A DNA stretch of 64,000 nucleotides from Anisakis pegreffii (GCA_035041965.1 JAPYMA010000240.1:1-64000), one strand, 5' to 3'. Positions 25,275 to 39,500 are shown, numbered from the stretch's first letter. The notes: a model not told the origin generated them from the sequence alone. A program made the numbers and translations.

Positions 25275-28200
25275 AAATCAAACAATATGAATATGAGAAT
25301 TTGAAATTTATTATATTTATTCACCCACATCACAGTCATCGTTGTTGTCGCGTGCGATAAATCATTCGGTTTGAAAAAGCAGAATTCGGAGAATTTTAAA
25401 AATTCTTTGTTACTTGCCGGATAAGTCCGAATAGAGAAATACAACGCACGCAAAACCCTCAGCGCACGGATAAGTACCTATTCTTGAAAAGAGCATTCAC
25501 ATGCTCGAGAATTAAGTTTTTACTTAAGTAAAGAAAGAAAGCGTTTGGTATTCTTTTCATGATAATACCTCATGCTTTTTGGATCACAATGAAGGATTTT
25601 CATAGAGAATATCGCCAGTGCCTGCAGCAGAAATATTGTGTGCAAGCGATTCTCTTCTGAAATGAACTGAGATCTCATGAAAAAGAATCGCTAAAACGCA
25701 TAAATTTTTTATACTCCGTGCCATTGTGTTGCAGAGATGTTACAGCTTTGAGTTATTTTTCAATTCAACACATACACAATATGACCAGCTATGACTGATA
25801 ATTACCACTATTTTCAAGTATCGTTTTGATGCTTTATGAAGGGTAATGATTAGACTGAATGAATGTAGCAATCAGCTATTGGTTTGCGAGCAGCAATTAA
25901 ACTTCAGGTTATCACAACATGAAAAGCGATAGGCGGTTCCGTTGATTGACTAAATAAGAGCGTTTGATGATGCGTAAATTTGATGGAATTAGCACCATAA
26001 AACTTCAGAAGTGCCATTTGCTTAAGTCATCTCAGTTCAGTTGCATCGGTCCAATGAGTCTGGAATGAATATTGTTTGATTGTGAACACACAGTTTCGAG
26101 TATGATTCTTAGAGCGCTTTGAAAGCATCTCAATGCCAGATATGTTTCGCATGGAGTTGACACTCAGAATTCGTGCAACTTGCCTTTGACAATGATCTTC
26201 ATGCTATCGAGTACAGTTTTTAAGCATTATTCCTACTAATTTTAGTCACAAGTATATTTTTGATCTACAGTTTTGATTTTGCCATGCCTCTATCCATGTC
26301 TCTATACCGGAACGATAATATTTCCTATAAGTGTACAATTTCGATCATACATCCGAGATATTTCTTAACTTTTTATTATGGAGTGATAATGAATGAATGA
26401 ATGTATTTGTGGGATTAATAAACGACGATGTGAACAATGGACTATGTGAAAACTGTTTTGCAGTGATATGGGAAAATTACTCATCGTCAGACAGCATTTA
26501 AATCACATTAATTGTAAACAATTGCATTCTTGGTGTTGCATTTCGATGGGACCTAGCCATGATCGTATTATTAAGTGTGAAACACTCACATACTTGATAT
26601 TCATCTACTTTTATGTGTTCTATGAAAGCCGAAGATGTTGCTAAATGAATTTTGATGCATTTTGATTGATTCACTTCACTTAACTCCTGCAAAACCGCAC
26701 ATTTTCTTGAGGTCTAATGAAATGTTTTGTTGAAGCTCTATTAACGGTGCTGATGAAGAAAGCTACTCATTCAACTCTTCATAAAGATTTTGATCGATGA
26801 TGCAGCTCTATTATTCCAAGCCAACTTAATGCAGTGAACCGTAGGCATAGATTTCCATAAGCATTTACGTCGATTTACGTAGTTACTCAGAATAGATATT
26901 ACTGAGTTCTTAGTGATTAAAAGTTTTCTGATCAGGTAAAAAATATTGACTGAGCCCATAGATCATTCGATTGAATCCGATATTTTACAAAAGGTATCCA
27001 CTAATGTTACCTGCGTTCTCTAATTCGTATGGGTTTACCTGACTGTCGCCATCGACCCGTGATTATCAATGTTTGTTCAGCTTTGATTTTTCTACACTGA
27101 AACTAACAAGCGATCGATGAATCTACTCATAAACGAATTTATCGTGCGCCTATTAAATAAGCATTGCTCCATCTGGGATTTATTTTAGGCTTATTCGCAT
27201 GTGGAGAAGTTAATTTAAGAACTTAATTCATATTATTGTCGTTGCCGATCATCCTTCTTGTTAATTTTACAGTTTTTAAAAAATCAGAAAGGTTATCAGT
27301 GTTATTACTATTGTTATTGTTGTTATCTCTGTCGTTTAAATCATCGTAATCGTACTTTATTCCATTCTAATAATGTAAAATAGGGAGATCGGAATGTTCT
27401 CACTCAGTTATTTGTCTCCGTTGATATACTTACAGATAATAATATTCCAGTAAGAGGTGAACAAGATTGATTATCTTGATTGAGAGTGCACATTTAATTT
27501 ATAGGATTGGCGATGCACATCTGCACGTACTCAAATGAATGGCTGTAATCTCTGTCCACGCGAAAAGATTTCTGACTGAGTAAGCTTTAAAGGATTCCGT
27601 TTGGTAATCCAAGTGATTTCTCAGCTTTTCAAATCACATTTATTCGAGTACATTGTTTAGTGCTACTGAAATTTGTGAGAGGAAATTATATAAGCAGAAC
27701 TTTTTTCGCATGCACGTCGATCTTGATCTTTCGATTCACCAATCTATCAGGATATCATGAAGGAGGGTAATTATCATTTTTCTTACAAATGCACTTTTAG
27801 AGGCGTTTTAAATCTCCATGATGAAATTTCATGCTGTTGAATGACATCAGTGATGCACCTTGTGACTAATCATGGATCATTTTTAAATGAAACGAAAAAA
27901 TTTGAAGCTTACCTGCTATTGCTCTGATGCTATTTATAGTAGTACTAACGTTCCTATTTTACAAACCTATCACTCAGCACTGATCTTTCTGCGTCTCCTC
28001 AATTGTCCGTCAAAAAATTACGTCTTCCATTCCAGTCAATTCTCTTTATTCGCAGTATTGGATAGGGTACTAAGCTCTGTTCGCTTGAATGGCATTTTGC
28101 TAACAAAGAGCAGTTACTGAAATTAGGTCCCCAACCTAAAAATTCCATGCCTTGTAACGAAGAAGATAAACTGAAACGATGCGAAAATTTCGATTTTCAG

Positions 28201-29801
28201 CTACATAACTAAGGAGATGAGCTTGAATTGTCGAGTGTGTTGCACGAGTATCCAATGACAATTTCATCAACTATTCTAAAATGGAATAATTTTTCAATTT
28301 TCTAAAAGCCTATGTTGAATGTTTGAAGTGATGAGAAACGGCTGAGAAGGTTTGAAGACTCAAAATTCCGTCTGAAAATTCAATGAGCGAAATCGAGAAG
28401 AGTGTCTAAATCCTATCTTTCAAAATGGAGCAATCTTTGAAAAGCTGACAATTATTTTGAACCATCAATTGAAAGTTTCTTGAATGTGCTCTTAGCACAT
28501 CATTCCGCGTTTCCGCTCGGTTTAAATGGAGGACTGAAGTACTTATTAAGATGCGACTGATTATTAAGCATGAAGAATGCGCTTTTGAAGTATGAAAAGC
28601 TCTCATTTTTGGGCGAATCGACCGACGTCTTTGCCTGGTAATCTTTCGTGAGCAATGCAGCGATTTAACGACTTCTCGATTCATGATTCGAGCTGAAAAG
28701 TAATTACTTAGAAATTAGAGATGTGTTCTTGATGTCAAACATAGAATATTGTCATGAACATATCTTCGTAACGCTATGAGTTTATGAATCTAACTTAGAA
28801 AATCGTAAACTACTAGGTCCAAGTGATTCTTTAGTATCAGTCAGGAAGTAGGAGGATTTCAGATAGTGAACATGCCAAAAATAACAACAAATGAAACTTT
28901 CATGACGTTCATTGAGTTAAGTCACTGAGCTGAGTTGTTTGTTGATTTTATTAATAATTAATGAAAGTGTACATCTTTCGACAACGATTCGATGCGCATC
29001 AGTGACTGCTCTGTATGGAATTGACATTTTAAGATGCGTGTTTTACATTCGAATGTGACTTGACTAGTTGATTTCTTACACCTAGATACCATATCGTTCC
29101 TTTTGTTCTGCGATGAAGCAGAATATCTAAAAGATTTCGGTGCTCACGTGCGTGACATTTTATGCATACCCGTACTCCTCTATTCAATTTCAACATGTTG
29201 TTCTGTTAGATATTGCCATCAATGGAAAGCATTTGTGTCTTCCACACGTAAATTCCCGTTTCACGGCAGTGTTCATCTTCAAGTCAGTACTTGACGAGTC
29301 GAGATTGTTCGCGACGAAATATTCTGTGTCGTAGCATTATGAATTAAAGTAATCTGTTCAGCGCGATAGTAATTGTATGACAGTGGTAGTGATAGTGATA
29401 AATACTTCACTCGTGAGTGAGATAAATGTTTACAGCGAATAATTGAATTGCAATTAATTGTTGAAAGCTTAGCCTTAAACTCGGAAAAGATTCATTGGAA
29501 TTGAACATACAAATTGGATGGTACCTCATATGAGAGTCCCACTAGAATCTAGATGATTTGAGTTTCAGCTAGCTTCACTAACCGATCATCCACTAATTTC
29601 AAGGAAATCACGCTTAGCTACTCATATTATCAAATTGTAGCCAGTTACTATGTGTCATCAGTGCGTAATATCCGAGGAATTGTAGGATGATCTTTCTTTC
29701 ACATGATTAATATTCAGTTGATCAATTGAACTGCATTACTTTTTCCGTAATTGTATTATTATTACTTTATTGGATCAGTTTATCAAAACATTCCGCAACA
29801 C

Positions 29802-30008
29802 CCCGATCACTTCGCAAAAAGGTGATTCACTGAAACACTAACCAAAGAAATCGGATTAAATTATCGCTAATTTATACCGCTAAAAAGTTATTATGGCGGA
29901 AGTTATCGTTATAAATTCCCAATATTTTCACAAAAGTAGTTCCAAATCAGCTATCGCGCTATCCAAAAAAAGTAGCTCCGTTAGCAACGGAACAGCGGAA
30001 TAGTGCAC
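29802..30008. repeat. About 205-bp dispersed repeat, copy 1
   Basis: Shares with 30714-30918, in the same order, CCGATCACT, AACACTAACCAAAGAAATCG, AAGTTATCG-TATAAAT, TCAGCTATCGCGCTATCC, AAGTAGCTCCG and CGGAACAGCGGAATAGT. The copies are about 80% alike by eye and 0.9 kb apart in the same orientation. Probably a short non-autonomous element. Confidence 0.8.
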
Positions 30009-30713
30009 TCTATCAAAACAAACTCAAAACGAACGCAAAAGCACTCCGTTCCTTTCACGCTGTTCGTTAATCCTTTAACTACTCAATTCCATCAATCTCA
30101 TTCGAAAATGTATTAATTTTCGAATCGAATCGTGTCATCATCATCGCTAAATTACTTTTCTACGACTGGCTCCTTCCTATTTTATTACCACCAAACCAAC
30201 CAACCAACTCCATCAGTTCAACCAACAAACAACCTCCAGCCAAGCGCATCAATCTGATTAATCCAAATTAAATTTCTTTTATGCACTATTTTCGGAACGA
30301 ACACCCAACTCAATCTGGTAGCAGAAGACTCACTACCAACTATCTAGTTACCAGTCATTGCTACTAATGAAATTGTCACTCATTTCTTTCCTTATCATTC
30401 TAGTTATTCCGTAATTTTTCACATTAGTATTGCTTTTCCGTCACTAAATTAGTCATTAATTTACTGTCTGTTGCTGGTTTGATGTTCATTAATTCCACTG
30501 TTATTGCATTATTATTACTTTATTAATGACATTTTATATGCGTCCGTTATTGTTTCCTTGTTCTTTCCATTATCATCTCGATTACGATAGTTCTAACTGT
30601 TTTCAATCTTGCTCGTGACTGATGAATTTACTGTTCTCACGATAATGTTATGCCATTGCTAGTATGTCTCATTGTTTATGGTATTCCATAATCCCTTAAC
30701 GTGCCACCTTGAA

Positions 30714-30918
30714 TCCGATCACTCCACAAAGAAGTGGTTCACTAAAACACTAACCAAAGAAATCGGATGAAGTTATCGCTACCCTATATAGGTAAAAGAT
30801 TTTTGCAGCGAAAGTTATCGCTATAAATTTTTGAAATTTCAAAAAATTAGTTCCAAAGTCAGCTATCGCGCTATCCAAAAAAGTAGCTCCGATAGCAGCG
30901 GAACAGCGGAATAGTCGC
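30714..30918. repeat. About 205-bp dispersed repeat, copy 2
   Basis: Second copy of the element at 29802-30008, ending in CGGAACAGCGGAATAGT. A TATAAAA-like run follows 28 nt further on. The 60-residue minus-strand frame within it is a by-product of the repeat. Confidence 0.8.
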
Positions 30919-30945
30919 CCACTGTCGCCCACTTCTGATTAGCAC

Positions 30946-30955
30946 TATAAAAAAA
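30946..30955 (+). promoter_or_regulatory. TATA-box-like sequence
   Basis: TATAAAAAAA followed after about 25-30 nt by purine-rich sequence. It sits next to the repeat at 30714-30918 and no gene can be tied to it, so this is a weak call. Confidence 0.2.
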
Positions 30956-33900
30956 CGCTCATTGCAGTTCGTGTCCATAAAGCATACTAGTCTTGAAGAG
31001 TACTTCGATAGCGTCTCATCGCGCTCTTGAATTCATACTTTTGATTATTTCCACAGAACCATGAATATTTGTGTGCCATACAAAAACAAGAATTACGAGT
31101 TTTCGGGTAGTATTATCGTGAAGAAAACAGAACAGATCTGAGGCCGTGTTGTGGCTTGGCAATTGCAGAGTTATTGTTAATATCCATGACTATACGCAAT
31201 GATCATTATATAGCATCAGTTTTTCTCATTAATACTTTCCTCCTAATTAAGTAGCACCATGAAAAAGTTTATTGTTGCGTGAAGTGAGTGCGTCTTAAGG
31301 AAGCAATATTTACGCTGCTTCGTTTCAGTGCTCTCTAATGTACTTCGAAAGTATCGTTGTCTCATTCCGTATCACCGTTAAGCTGAACTTACACTTTTTG
31401 CTCACATAAACACCATAAAAAGTGACATTTTCTGTGCGCAACCTAAATAGAACTCAACCAGTCTTTGGAGATTTGCTCGATAGTTTTTGGGTTTTGACTC
31501 ATCGAATGGGAAAATGGAACTGTGTGATGTGGTCGTTAAGTAATTCAGTTCTTGTGGCATTTTTTTGAGGGATGTGCTGATGTACTGGAGTGGATTAGTG
31601 AAATAATGGCTGTTGGTTCATCACACAATCTCCGTTTGGCTTTGAACGAAACATCAAGGATTTAGCAATTACGAATTCAGTGTGTTGAGAGTGTGCACGT
31701 GTACTTCAAATGTGATATAACACGTTTTTCGAAAGTTGTTTTAGTTTTGAATCTGTTTTTGAATTGTGCTCAATATTTGCTGGTAAAAATGCGGTGATGT
31801 ACCCAACGAAAATAGTGCGATTTTTCGAGTTTACTGAATCTTATGCTATCCTATCAAATTGACGAGTACCGCATTCCTTCTATCGTTTTCATTCAGACCT
31901 TGAAAGGACTTTGAAAAGGAGTACCAATTTCCAATTGCAGGTAATTGATGAAAGTTGCTAATTATGTGTTAGCAGATGATTGTGAATGATGAGGTTCCAT
32001 CCAGTTCATATCACAGCAATTTGACGAAATAGATTAATGCAGCGAAGCAGATGATGAATTGAACGAGAGCAATATTGACCACTCACGTTTATATGCCAAT
32101 GAAATATCCACTAATGTCTTTTTTTAGATATGTGGTGGATGTGTTTTTAGATATTCTAAAATTTGAAGTGGATCAAATATATACATACATATGAATTGAA
32201 ATTATGTGTGAGCATGTTGTAATACACATAAATTTATTGACATATCAATTGAAAACGCTTATTTATTGCTGTCATTAGCGTCAACCACTACACGGGTTTA
32301 GTCGTTCTCGAGTAGTTTCGGAAATGTTCGTCCAATTTAGTTTGACTCAAAATGGCTCGAATTATTTGGTACTCGCGTAAAAGTCATGGGAAAAGCATAT
32401 TTTGACGAAATAATGACACTCTAATGTCTTTTTCACCATTATCTGCTTGCGAGATCTCAACGCATAAACGGATCTTCAAATGGCATTTTTTATTTGGGAT
32501 TAATGTACTTTCTCCCCTGCATTGGCTATTCAATGGATTCATTCCATCAGTTCCATGCTAGCCTGGCGATGGACAAGTGAGAGTTTGTTGTTTGCTGTTT
32601 GTTGAGTTTGCCGTTCGCACTAAAGGCGATTCCAATCCTGACTCTATCAGAAAGTCGGCCACAGCTTAGTTCAAGCTGAACTTTCAACGGAAAAAATTTA
32701 TTTAGGTCATCACCTCACCCTATAGTTGAAGAACGCTCTTGAGTGATCCCCTCAAAGAGCTGAAAATGATCACAATCAGTTTTCAGTCCATGTAAAAACT
32801 CGAAAATGCTGAAATAGGCTTGAACGTGCCATCAATCGTACGCATTGATCTGGATTTTCCATTGGAATTGAGTTTGCTAAGTTTTCTAGATGTATAAGAA
32901 TCTCATAACCTGGTACTTCTCCAAAGTATACGACGAACTCCAACAAAATTTTGCGAAAGCTATTTTCGAACTCGTCATAAGATCACATAAATCACATGTG
33001 AATTGTCATTTATTTGTTTTTGAAAGCAATCCCGCTCTTCGTGTTATTATGTGAATGGAATTAATTTCTGACTTTTCAAGATGTTTTGATTTCTTTAATT
33101 TCGTTACTCTCAATTATGTATCGTCACACATATACGCATAAACAGATAATTATCGTCTGTCTAGCTCGGTTACAAAGGCGTTCATTACTAGCTCATTACG
33201 AGCTTCACGTTCAACCGAATCCGCTAATTTCAAACGTCCAAGAGGAAATTCTCATCGTTACGCCATTCACTTGAATACACCCAATCATAATCTTATGATT
33301 CATCATCTCCTGAATTGTATTTTTCTTTCAATTATGCTATCAGCATTATGATCTTCTTGAGAAAATGCGAAAACTTCGCGTTTTACTATTGATGGTGGCG
33401 GAATATTCCCAGAGAAAAATTTTCATTCCAACTTCGCATTCATTGGCGTGTTTGCATGAATTATGACGACGACGATGGAAATGATCGAATAAGAATTTCT
33501 AATGACATTTCGTTGAATGTACTTGAATGACCACAGGAATAATTTTTTGTTTCTCATTAAAATCCTTCTTATTCTCTCGAACTGCTCACATGAGAATATG
33601 ATGATGTGTCAGTTGAATGTGGGCTCTACAGGATGCACTTATGGCGGAAACTGAAAAAAGTTTCGCAAATTATCGTTAAAACTTTCAAAAGAAATTTCCG
33701 AACATGAGACAACTTATCTCGATGGTTTCATTTTGTCTTGGCATGTGTTATCAAACCGATGATTATTGATTCACAAGTCATGCGATTCAGCAATCTGAGA
33801 AAACTCTGTTGTGAGGAAATCTATGATAACAAAATCGCTGAGCAATGATCTCTGAATAAAATAACGATCATTGCATTGAAACGATAAGGAATCAATTGCT

Positions 33901-34036
33901 GTTAATAAAACGATGGTATTGTGTGACAGTTATTAGGATCATGATTTGCCATTGATGAGGACGTGATATTATTATGGTCAGTTGATGTTCCCAATACATT
34001 TCGAGGCCTGCAAGCAATAATCCATATTTCAGGAGA

Positions 34037-35588
34037 ATGTTGACACAAGAATTGATTGCAAAGCATTTGTTGATACTGTGCTGCTACGGTGGATCCCCCT
34101 TCGTCGATATTCACTTGCAGGGACCTGGCGAAGTGGACACAGGTGGAGGCGGCTCTCCTGTAAAACATCGCTCCACATATGCGCTTGATCCAACAGACTG
34201 GATTGCTGTCGATACGTCTGGTGAGCGATTTTGCTAATCTAAACTGAAATCAGAGCGGATTCGTGGCTTATTTTTGCGTGTATTTTCCATTGGAAGCATT
34301 CAGTGTTAGGAGGCGATTTAGCTTTGATAGAAGTGTTTTGAATCGAGATTGCGCTACGCTGCTAGTAACTGCCGAATACCTTTCTTGATAATGATACTTA
34401 ATCATGCTTTCCTTCATATTTATATATTTTTCAAGTAATTTTGCCACCTTTGCAAGCCGAAATGACAATTTTTACGTACCCTTATGATATAGTGCTTAGC
34501 AACTGTAAGAAAAGTGTTGGATGAATTAAAGTTTTGAAATTTTAAATGGATGCTGCTTCTAGAATATCAGAGTTACAGTAACATTCCCATGGTGATCAGC
34601 GATATTGAGATATCCAGTCGTTTGCATATCCATCAATCAAGAGCGATTTCTGAGGGAATTTACCTTGAAATACTAACATAAACATGGCACTTTCAGGGGC
34701 CGAATTGAACTCGTCGTTGCATCCGGACGTGCTGGCAATAGATCCATCTTTAAGCATACCCGAAAATGTACCGCTAACCGATTGTGACTTATTCAATTTA
34801 ACGTTTACGAATATTGCCGATGAACGATTATTCGAACACTACAAAGGAAGTGTGCGATGCAGGTCGGATTCCATTCCAACACTTCATATTGGCAATATTT
34901 ACAATGATAAGAATGATAATATCAATAACAAGTGATAAGCATTAGTGATAAAATATAGCAGTGATAATTTATTACCTAAATTACCTGGATTGGCCAGGCT
35001 ATCAAACGTTTGCAACGTTGCTGACCACAATGCTCGCGTTTCCGTGCACATTGTTTTAGCCTCAGTTTACGCCACCCCGTTGGCTAGGCGAGAGTGATAA
35101 TTTATACGGGTGATTAAATCAGCAATGGTACCAAACTAATAATAACATCAAAAGTGAAAAATATTGATTCGCTCAGCAGTCTCAACAGTACCGAATAGTT
35201 ATTACGACTACGAAGTTGACACTGACAATTACTAAGTGACTACAATCAATAACTGCGATCAGTGCGTAATACGACATTCAACAGCTATTTCGATAAATAT
35301 CATAGGGAGTAGAGGATATTTTTATTGTGATTTTATGAACGTGAGTAAAAATTCATTGATACAGGTGCCCACTATCGAGGAGTGGTACATCGTGTGAAAC
35401 GGACCTTCACGAGAACTCGCTGAAATTATCTCGAAACGATAAGAGCAATCAACATTCATCTGGCACGATTACTCTAATCTTCCTTTCGTTTGCATTCACC
35501 CTACTCACTATTAGTAGCTTTCTGGTAAGTCGAATTTTTCGAGACATTTGTGAAATTTTTCTTCCAGTTGCCAAGAAACTGCAAATGA
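34037..35588 (+). CDS. Unrecognised small secreted or membrane-tethered protein, 4 exons
   Basis: Exons 34037-34220, 34697-34931, 35365-35524 and 35568-35588 join in phase to 200 codons (199 aa plus TGA). All acceptors are TTTCAG, TTTCAG, ACAG and TTCCAG. The ATG lies 4 nt behind an ATTTCAG acceptor at 34030-34032, so the gene is either trans-spliced there or has further upstream exons. The chain has a Gly-rich turn (DTGGGGSP), sequons (NSS, NLT), a Cys-containing middle and a C-terminal hydrophobic segment of about 20 residues (TITLIFLSFAFTLLTISSFL) followed by LPRNCK. SSG just before that segment could be a GPI omega site, or the segment could simply span the membrane. The last intron is only 43 nt. 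Unspliced, the frame would continue about 20 codons to another stop. The N-terminus is only weakly leader-like. No homologue recognised. Confidence 0.5.
34979..35092 (-). repeat. About 115-bp repeat, copy 1
   Basis: On the minus strand this reads TCGCCTAGCCAACGGGGTGG ... AAACGCGAGCATTGTGG ... GTTTGATAGCCTGGCCAATC, ending CAGGTAATT. The same sequence, about 85% alike, is on the plus strand at 51717-51840. It is GC-richer than its surroundings and lies in intron 2 of the 34037 gene. Confidence 0.8.
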
Positions 35589-36298
35589 TTTTCTTTATCA
35601 GAGCGTAGCAGTTCTTCGAGCGAAAAATGTTTCGGCTTTAGCAGGATTTACGATTAGTTGAAGTTGTTATGCATGTGCAAATAATGTTGGAAATATGGAA
35701 AAGTGCAAATCAGCTTTAAATTAAAGAATTCGATTGAAGTACATCTCAAGTCGAGTGAATGATGTCCCAAATGTTATCAAAAATTTTATTGAGTCGTACT
35801 TATGTGATCCAATTCCGTTTTTTACGTTAGTTTTTTAGAAGTTCGGTTGAGTTCATCGAATTCAATGCTGTTTGAAACTTATAAGTACAAGGTCATTGAA
35901 TATGGCCATATGTCTTATTGCTAGCAAAATCGAGGGATTTCCAATAGAAAAAAAATCAAGATGTATTGTTAGAAGAACAGTGTCTTCTATGAATATTTCA
36001 GGAAGAAATTCTGTTTAGAAAGTCTTCGATGTAGTAGCTAAACAATTTAAAACCTCTTTTCTTTTGTTTTTTACCCCTTTAAAATCTAATCTCAAATTCA
36101 TCTGACGGGCCAATTTTGGCTAGCGGGCCGGGGGTTGCCGATGGCTGCTCTAAGGTATCAAAATTTGACCCGATGAGTAATATGTCACATCAGTTCAGTT
36201 CGTCTAGGCGAACGAATCTGATTGCCATATTTGTCCGCTAGGCTAAGAATAAGTCGTCTTTTCATTCCCTCCAACTCTCTTCAGTATGGCTAAGTTCC

Positions 36299-36580
36299 TT
36301 GGTGCTTAATCAATTGCCGACTCTGTCTTGCACAGCAGCAATAAATCAACTCAATAAAATTTTCGATGACATGTGGACATTCTTCCTCAAAAATCCATTT
36401 TTTGCACAATATACAATTTCATTGCCCCTGCGACCAATGCCACTGAATAAGGCTGATGTGAGTCAGCAATTGATTGAGCCCCAAACAACTCATTCATTTA
36501 GATTTATAAACAAAGAGTCAAACGTCAGATTATTGATGATGGCAAATCGACAAAAGCAATGGCTTCAAGCCTTTAGATGA
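36299..36580 (+). other. Unexplained 93-codon open frame, possible relic exon
   Basis: Open from a CTCTTCAG acceptor-like site (36282) to a TGA at 36578-36580. Its composition looks protein-like (FDDMWTFFLKNPFF, LIEPQTTHSFRF, MANRQKQWLQAF), unlike nearby chance frames. No ATG at its start, no family recognised, and no partner exon found. It may be a gene fragment or transposon relic. Confidence 0.2.
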
Positions 36581-36599
36581 GACTAGCTCAATGTTATGC

Positions 36600-39500
36600 A
36601 TAAGCTAAAACAACAACTGACAACTAATAAACAAACATGTATTTGCATTTGTTTGTTATTTATTGTTCAGTATTAAGAGAGATTAACGTTTAGGGGAATA
36701 ACTGAAGATTATTGAAGTTATTTTGGTTGGAAGCATTAAACGTTGAGCAGAACATTAAATGTTTGGGTTGTCATGCATCATTGGGTACGAGTGTTTACTT
36801 AAACTGTTTCATGTGAATGAATGGTATCATGCGTATGTTTTCATATGCTTGTTTGACGATTTTGTTATTGATGCCGTATACAATTGATTAGGTAGTGAGC
36901 ATCAGGATACGACAAATGCTTAGTGGTTAATGATGATGTATTGATTCATGCATATAAAAAGCTGCTGGCTTCGAAAAAGCTAACTGCTATCCCGTACGCG
37001 TATTCAGGATGCATCCAAGCAAGCATCAGCTCATGAGCAAACACCATAGACACACGTCAAAGGTGACGAGATTCAACGAGTGAAAGCCGCGAATGCATGT
37101 AGTGCCATAGATGTAAACAGCAATTTCGTGCTAAAAGAGATATTTCATGCTTGCATAACCGCGAGAATACGGCATATACTCGCATGGATATGCGGATGTA
37201 CGTGGTGAATGTGTACGGCAGATGTATGATGGATATAAGTATTGCATGAGATATACGTAGTGTGCTAGCTATCGCTAGCTGTGTGGACAGCATATCTGTC
37301 ATGCTTAAAAACAGCTTCGTTGATTTGTGAAACGCTTGAAAATTTTTGAATGTGCCATTGAAAAATTCTCAACGAGATTGAAATTCCCAAATTCATATTG
37401 AAATTCATAAATTAACGAGAAAAATAACACAGACATATGCTAAGACGAAACACACTCGGCGCCTAACATTAAAGTGATTCATCCATAACTCGTTTGGTTT
37501 TATTCGTGTTCGTAGCTTGTTGATAAGAGTTGCGCTGATAAAATCATTTCCGAATGAATATTGCAATATCATTCGTGAGATAGTAAGCTGAACGTCTATG
37601 AAACTTTCTTATGTGAGTGCTTTCGTGCGATTGCGTAATTGAACCTTATCAACGAAAAAAATCAGCAAAAGCAAATCATGCAGTCGGAATTTCCAAAGCC
37701 TACTGCTGCTCTCTTGTCGTTTCCGAAATCTTTCGAAAACATTTCCTTCCAAAAAAAACATCTAACTTGAAGCTGTGATGGAATCCTCTTGAATCTCGAC
37801 ACCCTAAATCATAAAAGCACTCTCGCATTCTCATACTGACTCGTAAAGTTTATCATCTAGTCCGAATGTTTTGCTTAGGCAACGCATTACTGCATGATTT
37901 TCGTTCTGCTTTATCGCTAGAATCCATCGTTGCAACATTCTCTTTATGCTGATGTTAAATGTAGTATATGATCGGATATGAAAGCTTGTTGAGAACTTTC
38001 TTAGCGTTATCATTAGCGTGTATTGAATCGATATGCGTGTTGTTTGCTTGCATTAAGTAGATTTTCAGCTTCTTTTGAAGAGTTGTTATTTCGTGTTGTT
38101 GACAACTTTGCGTGAATCGTCTTTTATCGCTCTCTGTGCCTCGCGGCTTTCATCCATCTTTCGCGTCCTTCTCGATAACCCATATCTGGAAGAGCTAGCA
38201 GCTACTCACTGACGCGTTATCCTTGCTTTCTAGCATAGCTATGGCCAAGCAAGCCATCTCTGAGCCGTACGTGTATTTGTTATTCGCTTATCGTTAGCGG
38301 CGTTTCGTTTGCTGGAATTGCCTCACTAGGCTTCTTTCTTAGTGCTAGCTTTTTGTCCGTTCCAATACGACTAGGTTCATTTCTCATTCCGCTTGCTTCA
38401 GCTGGGCTTTCCAATTTCCAATTCTCGCTGAATTTAATGGTTGTGAAGAAGGTTGCTTGCTCAGTGCCGTTAGCGTTATATGCCCAATTTGCTGACTGTT
38501 CATTCGTTTATGCATTCATCCTTTCATGCAGTCTTCCACGTCATCGGCTTAGGCAATCGTCAATTTCTTTCTTTTTTTTTACCTTCCAATCCACATAAAA
38601 CCTCTTGTTTTGGACATTTGCTCTAAGGCACGTCATTTTGTGATGCTAGTTATTTCAGCGATCATGAGTCTCTGAACTACCTGCTTTCCTTTTTGCTTTT
38701 TTTCGCTCTTGATTGAATTGTTTTTTAAACTCCTAATGCATTCTAGTTTTAAACACTGCCTTCTGATGTGAGAAAATGTTGCGCGCGATGGCATAAATTT
38801 TTTCGCGTCATCTATATCTTACTGTAAGCGTTTTGCGGATATTTCTCAGCGAATTTCCTAATCTCTAAAAGTGGTTCACTTGGTCACACCGTAATGCATC
38901 AATAATTTTCACCGCATCTAAACCATCACTTAATCACTTGATGAATTGTGAAACTGATAACGACAACGTCTATGATTTTCCATAAGAGCACCTAATGCCT
39001 CCATATGAGCGAAATTAATGATAATGGTACCACTATGAGATTATCAGTGATTACAAGAATGTCAAGAGTGATTACAAGAAGTTTTGATAATAACGGTGAT
39101 TAAGAGATTAGTGGAAATAATTATGTTAATGGCTCAGCGAGAATATCAGGGTTGGTAAAATGCAGCCTAGTTGAAAGCATTCGAAAAAAATTCATATTCC
39201 TAGTAATCACTTTTCGCAATATCTGCTAAGCGTCTCTGCTAAGCCCATCTTATGATATCGGATTTTGATAAGCTGCACACATCTGCGTCGTCTGTGAACG
39301 GCTCTGGACAACTTATTTGCATTTGCTCTCCTTGAATGCACGCATTCGATGTTACTTCTTCGTCTTCAATGGCTCTGACTCTGATTCATTGAAAAAAATT
39401 AAGCATTCAAGCCAAAGCAGTAAGTGTAATTAGTGTTTTACGCATGCTTTCATCTGTCCACAAAGTGTCAGCAGTACTCGCCATCACTTCAGTGCTCCTG

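Larger units (their letters stand above)
25300..34030. other. Gene-poor stretch with two direct repeats
   Basis: No gene supported. A 47-nt segment at about 31898-31944 sits between a TTCAG acceptor-like and a CAG|GTAATT donor-like site, but no phase joins it to the gene at 34037. The repeats at 29802 and 30714 and a TATA-like run at 30946 are listed separately. Confidence 0.5.
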
